DNA from: Martensiomyces pterosporus
Taxonomy: Eukaryota > Kickxellomycota > Kickxellomycetes > Kickxellales > Kickxellaceae
DNA: 64,000 nt
Assembly (NCBI GenBank): GCA_025201845.1
Contig: MU603942.1
Span: forward strand, 126,253-190,252
Reading direction: 5' to 3'
The translations under genes were made by a program, and so were the position numbers. Under the pieces are notes generated by a model. That model searched no databases and was not told where the DNA came from. It saw only the letters and a list, made by a program, of their open reading frames with translations. Positions 42,865 through 51,118 of the stretch are shown in pieces (within the stretch, counting starts at the first letter, position 1; every line of letters begins with the position of its first letter).

Positions 42865-44850
42865 TCAAGGAGCCTTCAGTACGCGCCGCAGGGAGTCCAT
42901 GACCACCCATTGCGCGTTAACCGAGCTGCAGTCGATTGTCCATTTGCCGCCCATGTGCACTACGGCAGACCCACCCGGAACCACAATCTTTACTGACTTG
43001 GAGTCAGCACCTCCGGCCTGAGCAGCATTGGAGATAACGGCTGCATTCAGCCCAATGTCGGTGAGCTCCTCGGCCAGCGTCTCTGGCGTCCACGACGACA
43101 GATTAAACTGCGGGCCAGTCGCCACTCTGGACGACTCCAATGACGCGCTTGCCGCTGGTCCCTCAACACCCTGTGTGCTCCCGCTGGTGCTCGAGCCGTC
43201 AGCGGCAATACACCGCGTTCTTTCGCCACCGTCACGATACTCTAGCCTGATTTTGCCGGCGGCGAGAGACAGCTTCCCAGAGATCACCGCGTGCTGCTTC
43301 CCGCTCGCCTTCATCTCCCAAGTCATCTCCTTCTGGATATCGAGCGGCAGATGGCGGTCCGAGTCCAGGTTGACGGTGGTTGCTTGCAAGTACGCGTGCT
43401 CGAACAGCGCAAACTCGAAGCTGCTGGCCACTGATGCCAGCCGCGCGTACGTGTGGCTGGGGACAATGACATGCTGGGCACGAGTGGCACTTGCCAGGCT
43501 CTGCTCGACCGAATGGAGCGTGAATCTCCTCATGACAGGGATGTACGTAACCTCGCTGCTGGCTGACAGCCGGTTAACCAAGTTTTGCGCCCTCGCCGTA
43601 TCGTCATTATGCACCAGGACCGAGAATTTCGCCAGCCCCGTGCCAGCCGCCATGTCGACGCTACTGCACTGCTTGGCATCCAGCTTCCACTGCCGCACAA
43701 AGTGGTCGATGGCAGCCGTGTCGCGTGGCGATACAACGACGAACCAGGGCCCTTGCGGGATGCTCCTTGTGGCCAGGTCGGAGAGCGATTGGACAAAGTG
43801 TAGATGCCCCTTCTGCCTCAGATCCTTGTCGGCGAATGGGTACTCTGGCAGATAAAGAAGCGTCTGCTTGCTCTCGCACAGCCACTCTCCCATGATGTTG
43901 CCATACTGCAGGGTGCGCTCGGCTATTGGGGAGACAAAGATGAACTGTGGCAGGGGTAGGTTGAGCGCCATGGTGTTTTCGGCAACAAGCTGCAGGATAT
44001 CCTGAGTCACGCCGTATGGCTCGCCGATCAGCAGCACACGGCCTCGCTGCTTTAGCGTCGATATTGCCGTCGAGCATATTTGGTTGATCCTCTGCGAGAC
44101 CTGAATATTGCTAGCAGCCACTCCGGATGCACTGATGTCGTCGTGGCCGAGAGCTGCTGGGTCGCTCACATCGCAAAACACGATGGCCTGTGCCTCGCTA
44201 ATGATGCTGCCGTCCCACTCTTGTGGGTGAAGACAGGTGGTATAAGTTGATGTGCTGATGAACGCCGTGCGGTGGCTCTTGTATTCGACGGTCCAGTTTG
44301 CACCGCCAATGCAGTACCCCGAGCTTCTCGTATACACCTGGACAAACGGCACGGGGCTGATGACCTCATTGTGCCGCACATCCGTGATCTTCTCAAACGC
44401 TGCAGCAATATCCCGCTGCGTATACAGCCTGCACGATTGCCAGTGCTCCCACCCAGACGATGACTCTGCATAGCCGGGCTCTCTCGACGAGCTGTGGGCG
44501 GCCATTGCAAGCCCCTCCTCCAACACGCATCTGCCATACACCTTTGTAGGCTCTGTTGCGTACACGGGTCCCGAAAACTCTGTGTACTCGGTGATATAGG
44601 GGAGAAGCCCCATCTGCTCGTAGTTTGATATGAGGATAAAGTCCACTCGCGCCCAGCTTATTGTACTCAGTGCGTCTCTGGGATCCTCGAACGTGCCCAG
44701 TGCTGCACGGCTCTTGCTGTCGTTCTGCGTGTCTTCGCTGAGCTCCGCTTTCCACCCACAGTCAACGATAAACATTGTATCGTCCAGCTCGCACAGGAGC
44801 AAGTGGCACCTTTCGTATGGACAGAACGGAGTCACGCAGATGCTGGGCAT
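42865..44850 (-). CDS. INTS9: Integrator complex subunit 9 homologue (inactive metallo-beta-lactamase/beta-CASP protein)
   Basis: 661 residues, single exon, start MPSICVTPFCPYERCHLL at 44850, which fits the family's N-terminal strand (an ATG-less extension upstream would run into the inverted repeat). INTS9 pairs with the INTS11 endonuclease in the nucleus to process snRNA and attenuated transcripts. Evidence: TMFIVDCGW (family IMLDCG), VDFILISNYEQMGLLPYITEY and GPVYATEPTKVYGR (INTS9 VDVILISNY...[20 protein letters not shown]), SSGYCIGGANWTVEY, and FIFVSPIAERTLQYGNIMGEWLCESKQTLLYLPEYPF, an almost word-for-word match to INTS9. The HxHxDH zinc motif is replaced by NYEQMG, so it should be catalytically dead, as INTS9 is. 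A C-terminal domain (about 440-661) ends with a beta-rich segment (KIVVPGGSAVVHMGGKW) as in CPSF-like dimerising domains. Confidence 0.9.
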   Translation of the reverse strand: MPSICVTPFCPYERCHLLLCELDDTMFIVDCGWKAELSEDTQNDSKSRAALGTFEDPRDALSTISWARVDFILISNYEQMGLLPYITEYTEFSGPVYATEPTKVYGRCVLEEGLAMAAHSSSREPGYAESSSGWEHWQSCRLYTQRDIAAAFEKITDVRHNEVISPVPFVQVYTRSSGYCIGGANWTVEYKSHRTAFISTSTYTTCLHPQEWDGSIISEAQAIVFCDVSDPAALGHDDISASGVAASNIQVSQRINQICSTAISTLKQRGRVLLIGEPYGVTQDILQLVAENTMALNLPLPQFIFVSPIAERTLQYGNIMGEWLCESKQTLLYLPEYPFADKDLRQKGHLHFVQSLSDLATRSIPQGPWFVVVSPRDTAAIDHFVRQWKLDAKQCSSVDMAAGTGLAKFSVLVHNDDTARAQNLVNRLSASSEVTYIPVMRRFTLHSVEQSLASATRAQHVIVPSHTYARLASVASSFEFALFEHAYLQATTVNLDSDRHLPLDIQKEMTWEMKASGKQHAVISGKLSLAAGKIRLEYRDGGERTRCIAADGSSTSGSTQGVEGPAASASLESSRVATGPQFNLSSWTPETLAEELTDIGLNAAVISNAAQAGGADSKSVKIVVPGGSAVVHMGGKWTIDCSSVNAQWVVMDSLRRVLKAP

Positions 44851-45576
44851 GGTCAGTGATGCAGATAACGTGTGATGTAAGATGCTGATCTCGCGGCCAG
44901 GAGCCAAAAACACAGTGCCTTGTTTTGGAAATGCAGCTGGCGTCTCTGTGCTTACGGGCAGTCAGCACGTGATGGATGCTCAGCCTGCTCTTTGCACGCA
45001 ACCCAGACCAGGAGCACCTGTGCGCTTGCTAGAGAATGATCACAGCAGCCTGTCTCTGGCACAGACATGGCGGACACTGGGTGCCTGAGCAGACAATTGC
45101 GTTCTGCAGAACAAGTACTTTAATAAATGCCGCCGCCGCCGCCGTGGTGCCTGAAGAACGAGGGGTTCAGCAGGGATCAGTGTGTGCAGAGGCAGCTGTC
45201 AGCAGCTCACATGTCCCCGGAGGAGCACTTGTCTACCACTGGGAGCGGAAAACACAACAGGCGGTGCAGGCAGATGCAGAGGATCCGCAATTGGTATCTC
45301 TGCTCTGGAGGTTCTCACACGCTCCTTGCTTGCGCTGTCCTACGTCACCGCCCTACGTGGCTCCAAGGGCCCGCTTGTCCAGAGCCGTGTTGGATCGTAG
45401 ACAATCGTCGTCAGATGTCTGTCTGCACACATACCTGATGCAGGGGCACCACACATGGTGCGGAGGGGAGGGAGTGCTCAGGGCTCCTCGTTTTGCTATA
45501 AAACAGAGCGCTATCCACGCGTGGGTTGCACGCCCGCTCCTCGCACAAAGCAGCAGCATCCCTCAATCTCTCTGCA
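44851..45576. other. Divergent intergenic region, INTS9 / CBM19-like
   Basis: 726 bases; all but the first 52 belong to the inverted duplication. Holds the TATA box at 45497-45503. No extra gene. Confidence 0.75.
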
Positions 45577-45751
45577 ATGGCTCGCTTCACACCCGCTTTT
45601 CTTCTCGTCCTCGCTCGTTTCGCGTCTGTTGTCAGTGCGCAGGAGTGCACAGGCAACACAGCGATGTGTCCAAACAGCCAGGACGGCGTCTCGTCGAATT
45701 ACCTGCAATGCAACAGCTGGTCGCAGCAGTACGAATCGGTGAGCTGCGGCA
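44903..45751 (+). repeat. Right arm of the inverted duplication
   Basis: Gap-free match to the reverse complement of 1-849, about 98.5% identical. It begins 53 bases from the INTS9 start codon and continues through promoter and N-terminal coding sequence of the CBM19-like gene; the end at 45751 is set only by the window edge on the other arm. Confidence 0.95.
45497..45503 (+). promoter_or_regulatory. TATA box of the CBM19-like gene (right copy)
   Basis: TATAAAA, 74 bases before the ATG at 45577; conserved in the left copy. Confidence 0.75.
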
Positions 45752-45993
45752 GCAACCTTGTGTGCTACGCCAATCCAAGCGCTCAAGACACCATCATTTG
45801 CGGTCCACCTGGCAGCGGTGGAGTTCCTGACGCTGGAGCATGCACAGACAACATGGCCAAATGCGTGTCCTCTGGCCAGTCCGGCGCCTACTTGACGTGC
45901 GAGTCGTGGTCGGGCCAGTACGTCAACTCCATGTGCCCTGAAAACCTTACCTGCTACGACAACGCCGACAACACCGGTGTCATCTGCCAGTGA
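45577..45993 (+). CDS. CBM19-like small secreted protein with two cysteine modules (complete copy)
   Basis: 138 residues. Signal peptide MARFTPAFLLVLARFASVVSA, then module 1 (CTGNTAMCPN ... YLQCNSWSQQYESVSC ... CGPPGSGG) and module 2 (CTDNMAKC ... YLTCESWSGQYVNSMC ... GVICQ). Each module keeps six cysteines in a CBM19-like arrangement, so binding to chitin or another wall polymer outside the cell is likely. Possible N-glycosylation at NLT in module 2. It is the complete version of the gene cut at the left window edge. Between the two copies the visible coding part shows several amino-acid changes (for example A/V at residue 7, V/A near 19, S/N and N/T in module 1). Confidence 0.88.
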   Translation: MARFTPAFLLVLARFASVVSAQECTGNTAMCPNSQDGVSSNYLQCNSWSQQYESVSCGSNLVCYANPSAQDTIICGPPGSGGVPDAGACTDNMAKCVSSGQSGAYLTCESWSGQYVNSMCPENLTCYDNADNTGVICQ

Positions 45994-46735
45994 ACAAATG
46001 TTCTGTCCAAGGCACTCTAGCAGCCCACTACTCTCTTTCTCAATACATAAATCACACCAGCTCATAATTCACAGTCGCTTGAAGAACTTTTTTTTCCGTC
46101 TCAGCCCACTGCACTTGCCCTGTGCAAGGGCTGGATGACATCACCAGCTGGTCGGCTATTCTCTTCTTGCCCAATGTGCCCGCAGACCACGCGCAGCGAT
46201 GTCTTTCTTGGAGTCCAGATGAGGAGGCACTTCACTCACCCACATATTCAGGCATGGGAGCCCCGGTTTCTGCAGCGATTGCAGCTGTAAGCCCTCCTTG
46301 ACTAGAGGGAGGGTAGCCTCAAAGGCTTATGGCGTGTTCTTGATTTCCTTCATGGAGTTCCGCGAGGGGGGTGCTTCCAAAACGAGGACATTGCACATTA
46401 GAAATTAACGTGTGTGAGCTATCCAGCCATGCACTGGCAAAGCAATCCTCTTACGTAGACGATTGGCACGCAAAAGCAGCTATGTCTGTCCTTAAAATAG
46501 AACCGCGATGCAAACAACAATGCGGATAGTGTTTACAGCTCCTTTTGATGTGGTTGGGTCTATGGCGGTATCAAGTAGGCAAGTTCGAGGTATAAAACCA
46601 ACAAGCACGGTCATGCCTACCGCTCTTTTGTGTTCACTATCAATACTTCATCTCCATACACCCGCGCATCATCTGTTTTTGCATCCAACCCGCCATTTCC
46701 TCTCTCCCTCCTCAACCAACGTCATTCACTCACTC
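45994..46735. other. Intergenic region, CBM19-like / lipase
   Basis: 742 bases. It holds the CBM19-like 3' UTR and the lipase promoter: TATAAAA at 46591-46597, followed by a C/T-rich leader up to the ATG. No gene seen. Confidence 0.65.
46591..46597 (+). promoter_or_regulatory. TATA box of the lipase gene
   Basis: TATAAAA 145 bases before the ATG at 46736. It argues against the in-frame ATGs farther upstream (46508 and following) being used. Confidence 0.65.
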
Positions 46736-47800
46736 ATGCTGCTCAAGAGCTCGCTCCTCCTCTTCGCTGCTACTGCGCTGGCCGCTGTTTCAGCTTCTCC
46801 TGCCGCGACAGCACCCACTCACCAACCCGCACCACCATCGACCGCGCCTCAGGATGTGTTCCCAGCACTGAATCCCGCTCAAATCAAGCCCATCGAAGAC
46901 AAACTCAAGGCTCTTCTGGACAAGCAGCGCCCACTTGCTCCTCACATCGCTCCCAATACCACCCCTGATGGCAAGGCTACGCCGCCAGCCAAACAGAAGC
47001 GTAGCTACACTGCTGTCCAGGCACAGGCTGTAGTGGACATACACAAGTATGCACAGTATGCACGTGCTGCCTACCAAATCATGGGATTCGAGTGGGACTG
47101 CAGCAAGTGCGCCACCTCGCCGGACCTCAAGGGCACTGTAGTCATCCAGTTCTGGGACAGCACCCAGCACCGCAGCCAGGGGTATGTCGGCTACCGCAAG
47201 GATTCTCATGAGATCATCGTCGCCTTCCGTGGCACCACGAATCTCTCTGAGATGCTAAACAACCTCAAGTTCTCTCTTGTCGACTGGAATGGCGCTGGCT
47301 CGGGTGCCAAGGTTCATTCTGGATTCAGCGCTGCATACACGTCAGCAGCCAACATCGTGCGTACCTCGATCGACGGGCTGCTGAAGAAGGACTCGCAGGC
47401 TAAGGTTGTCTTTGTTGGGCACTCGCTGGGTGGTGCCCAGGCGAGTCTGGCTGCTGCCGACTTTGTCTTCAGGTACCCGACACTTAAGACCAAGGTGTCG
47501 CTGTACACGTTTGGCCAGCCTCGCGTTGGCAACCCTGTGTTTGCTAACTGGATGGACAGACAGGACTTCCCGGTTTTCCGTGTTGTCCACCGCACTGATC
47601 TTGTCTCGCAGCTGCCGCCCCAGGTCCCTATCAAGGCTGTTGAGTACCAGCACCATTCGGAAGAAGTGTTCTATCCCCTGAGTGGCCAGCTAACCTTCTG
47701 CGGCAAAAACAACCCAGAGAGCGACAACTGCCAGAACAGTGTTTCCACCAAGCAACTCTCGACCACCGACCACATCAACTACCCTGGCATGGAGCACTAA
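46736..47800 (+). CDS. Secreted class 3 (Rhizomucor-type) triacylglycerol lipase
   Basis: 354 residues from the ATG at 46736. The signal peptide MLLKSSLLLFAATALAAVSA is followed by a ~75-residue Pro/Thr-rich propeptide ending in KQKR, a Kex2-type cleavage site. The mature enzyme hydrolyses acyl glycerols outside the cell. Evidence: IIVAFRGTTN (oxyanion-hole strand), the nucleophile elbow FVGHSLGGAQASL with catalytic Ser, FGQPRVGNPVFANW, the catalytic Asp in FRVVHRTDLVSQLPP, and the catalytic His in TDHINYPG near the C-terminus. Cysteines in WDCSKCA and in FCGKNNPESDNC could form the disulfides seen in this family. The order and spacing fit fungal lipases such as the Rhizomucor and Thermomyces enzymes; feruloyl esterases of the same fold are a less likely alternative. 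Confidence 0.93.
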   Translation: MLLKSSLLLFAATALAAVSASPAATAPTHQPAPPSTAPQDVFPALNPAQIKPIEDKLKALLDKQRPLAPHIAPNTTPDGKATPPAKQKRSYTAVQAQAVVDIHKYAQYARAAYQIMGFEWDCSKCATSPDLKGTVVIQFWDSTQHRSQGYVGYRKDSHEIIVAFRGTTNLSEMLNNLKFSLVDWNGAGSGAKVHSGFSAAYTSAANIVRTSIDGLLKKDSQAKVVFVGHSLGGAQASLAAADFVFRYPTLKTKVSLYTFGQPRVGNPVFANWMDRQDFPVFRVVHRTDLVSQLPPQVPIKAVEYQHHSEEVFYPLSGQLTFCGKNNPESDNCQNSVSTKQLSTTDHINYPGMEH

Positions 47801-48444
47801 ATAGCAGCAGCTTTCTACGAGCACTAATGAATAAAATGTCCCCCATTCCTTTGCACACGCAAGCCAGCGTTTGAACTTGGCAGGGGCGCTGAGGGCCATG
47901 AAGTCGGTTTTGATTTCCGCTTGATTTCACTCGGCTTGCAGACTGTGTGGCAGATTGGGACGACATATGTATGTGATATGCATGACCAGCAAGTGTGTGT
48001 GCTCGCATGTGGGTCTCCCAGGGGTTTGTACACGGCAGCATCATCTGTAGTGACTGCACTAGAAGATGTTGTTGAGATCCCAGTATCTTTCAAGCCTGTG
48101 GTCAAGATTGGCGAGGAGTGGATGCCACCAATACATGTACCAACAGGCAATTTGTTGTATGCTGAAAAGCGCACGCATGCACAAGCACGCCTCTGTTTGG
48201 ACGCCAATCAGACAAGCAGGTGGCAGATGATACGACGCGACATCACTCGCTCGTTGCTGTTTGACTGTGGCGAAGGCGAGGCATTGTTGAGAGATACAGA
48301 AGAGCCTGACTGTGGATGCAATTGTTCCTTTTATTCACAGATAAATTAAGACGCAAGAGGAAGAGGAAGAAATAGGAAGAGGTGTGAGAGATCACAAGGT
48401 GGAACGGGTGAAATGTGGCCATGCACTCGGAACGAACAAACTGG
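47801..48444. other. 3' region between lipase and hypothetical gene
   Basis: 644 bases between convergent genes. One frame is open through 47921-48349 (142 codons) but has no ATG at its start and no family match, so it is not annotated. GAGGAA-rich purine stretch at about 48352-48382. Confidence 0.5.
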
Positions 48445-48882
48445 TCACTTCCACTTGGACATGAACAGCCCGCCCACCTTGTGGTACAGCTTGCTGACAG
48501 ACGACTGCCTCCTGTGTCTTTTCCTCAGCGGGTAGTTTAGCGTTGCTGCATCATTTGGTGTGTAGAGAAGCGACGAGGTGTCTCTGTGGTTGATGCGCGG
48601 GATGGAGCCCATCTGCTCGCTGTCCTCTCCCTCGTCCTCACGGTAGCCTTCATATTCTCTGTCGCTGCACCCGGTGGTCGAGGAGTCGTTGGTGTTGCGA
48701 CGTCTGTGGTAGCTGCGAAGATGTGGTGGCGGAGCAGCGGAGCTAGCTGCCAGCTTGTCGAGGGTATTGCCGATGGTGAGGGTTTCGTTGATGCGGTGCA
48801 TGCTGGTGTTATAGGCGGTTGTTTGCTCGGGCTCGAAGATGTCGTTGAGCTCGTGGTACTTGCTTTTGGATGTGTACAACAT
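48445..48882 (-). CDS. Hypothetical basic protein, 145 residues
   Basis: Single exon with ATG at 48882. The N-terminus (YTSKSKYHELNDIFEPEQTT) and a Ser/Arg/Thr-rich middle with an acidic patch (REDEGEDSEQMG) precede a basic C-terminal part (NYPLRKRHRRQSSVSKLYHK) and end VGGLFMSKWK. No membrane segment or signal peptide. RRQSSV looks like a basophilic kinase (PKA-type) target. I do not recognise a family. Codon composition and the absence of stops support it as a gene. It diverges from the ABC transporter. Confidence 0.6.
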   Translation of the reverse strand: MLYTSKSKYHELNDIFEPEQTTAYNTSMHRINETLTIGNTLDKLAASSAAPPPHLRSYHRRRNTNDSSTTGCSDREYEGYREDEGEDSEQMGSIPRINHRDTSSLLYTPNDAATLNYPLRKRHRRQSSVSKLYHKVGGLFMSKWK

Positions 48883-50415
48883 GTTTCTCTATGTGGGACG
48901 GCGGCACGTAGAAGGGCGAGATATAACGCTATTTTGGCGGCTGGTGTTGGGTAAAGAAAAGAAAATGTAAAAGATAAGGAGTTGCTGTGGTTGAATGCAG
49001 GTGAGAAGAAAGGGAACAATATCTATGGATGGCTGGTGCACATTTATTGCATTCCTGCTACGGCCGTTGCCAAAAGGCGTTCTTTTTGTATGCCAGCAGC
49101 AGACGCGTCCGTGTGAGAGAGGGCTAGGAAGCAGTAACACAGACGGCTATTGTGTGAATTGTGCGTCTACTTGCTTTTTCCTGTCTCCCTTCATTTCTCT
49201 TCAGCCTTGTCAAGCAAACGGGTTCCCTGGTTAATTCCATACGCTTTCTTCATCCGGGCTTATTTTTAGGGAGTGAGGCATGCCAAAGGGAGATATTTGG
49301 GCGACGCTGTTCTCATGGCTCCTGACCAGGCTTGTACGCGCATTGTTGGGCATGCCATTCGTGTTGCGAGAAGAGGGGGATCAGAGGGACGTGAGGGAGT
49401 TTTCAAGTCAGACACGGCCTTGCGGTATTTGAAGGGTAAATTTAGAGGCAAGCAGGCTCTATTTATTTTGTGGAAAGGGGCATGCAGCATACGCGTATTC
49501 AAGTCGCGCTCTAGCTATTTTGGATTTAAGCTGCAAAGAATATGCTCTTTGTGGCTTGGCCAGGCGAACAGGCCTATCCGCCGCTTTGTAGCATGCTTGG
49601 GAAAGAAGCTGCTGACTAGCTATTAACAGACGCGGCACAGAGCTTGGGTGTGTGCACATTTATACCCATGCACTTCTCAACTCAACACATGTGATGAGGT
49701 GAGGCAGACGCGATGGAGAAAGCTGCGTTCCAAAGGAAGCTAGCTTGGAGTCGCGCTGATTTTAGGGTTCGCTTGTCCAACCTGGTGGCTTTTCTTTTTC
49801 TTCTCTTGGCTGAACATCCCTTTTCGCCAAAACCGCAGCCCAAACGGCGGTGTGCATGCATGTGTAAATATAGCGTGCTCCAGCGTCAATTTATGGTGTG
49901 TCATATTAGGCACATGGTATTCATACAATTGTTAGTCACCAGGCGACATGCAGATTGACTGATGCATCATTCTTCCACGCTTTCTCCGAGCAATTTCCCA
50001 CCTCAGCTTTTGCTATTATCCGAATAGATGATGGAACGTAGCTGGCCATAGCAATGCTACCGACGCCAGGTCCCAGCTCGGCTGATGTTCCGCAGGGGGC
50101 TGTGCGTCCCAATTCCGGCTTTATTCGCTGGCAGCGATGGCGGAGTATCCGGAGGCGCGGATGTGACGGCGCTCCTCATCTGTGGGGGGCGTCTAAATCG
50201 GGACTGGAGCCAGTTTTCACACCCATTGCCCAGGCATGCGCGCCAAGATACATGCCCAAATACGCCAAGTTCGCACGCACCCAGTGAACGCCAAAGCGGA
50301 TATGGCAGTTGGCAGCTGCTGGATCGGCCATTCGATTTGCTATGCAGCCCGCTTGCCTCGCTGGGAATCCTGGCCGCAAGAACTCCGAACAGGTCTCTGT
50401 TCTGCCTGTGCACTG

Positions 50416-50450
50416 GCGCTTACGTATGTGTATTTGCGCTTACGTATGTG
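50416..50450. promoter_or_regulatory. Two tandem TTACGTA elements upstream of the ABC gene
   Basis: GCGCTTACGTATGTG occurs twice, 20 bases apart. TTACGTA is the core of bZIP (Yap/CREB-type) binding sites. About 700 bases before the ABC start codon. Function is inference. Confidence 0.35.
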
Positions 50451-50723
50451 CAAGACGAAGTCGCCCCCATCGGATAAAACCAGTGGTCACCGCAGCTGTA
50501 CGGGGCGCTGTCTTCCTTGAGCTCTGATTTCTGCGCCCCCGTTCTTTGCTCACCCGTGTCATCCGCAAGGATATAAATTGAGCTGGGTTTGCCCTTCCCC
50601 CCTTCCATCATCCCTTATCTACACATTAATTTTCCCAGGCGCTTTTTTCTTCTGGCTCTCCATTCCTACTAGCTTCTACTTGTGCTGGCTTCTGAGGATC
50701 GCTCTGCAAACACAAGAGCAAGG

Positions 50724-50989
50724 GTAGGTGTCGTTGTTCCTTCGCCTGGGTGGTTCTGCATTGCGCTCATGCTTCCATGCTGCGGCTGGACATGAACGCC
50801 CTCTGTTCCCAGCGGGGCTGTGGGGTTTCATTGGATGGCTGCTGGTGTGTGCTCTCTTGTCCAGAGCTCGCCCCTTAACCAATTGCGTAAACGCACCTTC
50901 CTGTCTACGCAAGCAGCGCCGGCTGGTGCTGTGGGCACTCAGACTGTGCCCCGCTGCTGGATAACAAAATTTTTTCCTTTTCTTTTCAG
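50724..50989 (+). other. Possible 5' UTR intron of the ABC transporter gene
   Basis: Donor AAGG/GTAGGT and a strong pyrimidine tract with TTTTCAG acceptor (266 bases). Inferred from signals only. Confidence 0.4.
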
Positions 50990-51118
50990 TGCCCGATTGC
51001 TAACCGCAAAACTGTCTGTTTCCTTGTTTCTGTTCTACTAGCTATCTGTTTTTGTTTCTTTCGACTCTTGAGCTCAGCAGCACCCTTAGGCTTCAACTAG
51101 ACGCAGAAGAAAGCGTAC

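Larger units (their letters stand above)
48883..51118. other. 2.2 kb divergent region upstream of the ABC transporter
   Basis: No convincing gene. It contains a direct repeat of GCGCTTACGTATGTG (50416-50430 and 50436-50450) and a possible 5' UTR intron of the ABC gene (50724-50989; donor GTAGGT, acceptor TTTTCAG). The left side holds the promoter of the hypothetical gene at 48445-48882. Confidence 0.55.

Noticed and set aside
44851..44913. 21-residue N-terminal extension of INTS9 into the repeat boundary
   Set aside because: The extension has no counterpart in INTS9, and the internal Met at 44850 starts exactly at the conserved first strand. The extension also lacks an ATG start.
47921..48349. 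142-codon plus-strand frame between lipase and hypothetical gene
   Set aside because: No ATG at its start, no recognised family, lies in a 3' region; possible by chance. Could be reconsidered with transcript data.
49273..49626. 117-codon plus-strand frame
   Set aside because: Begins at a GTG, basic random-looking composition, no promoter-like context.
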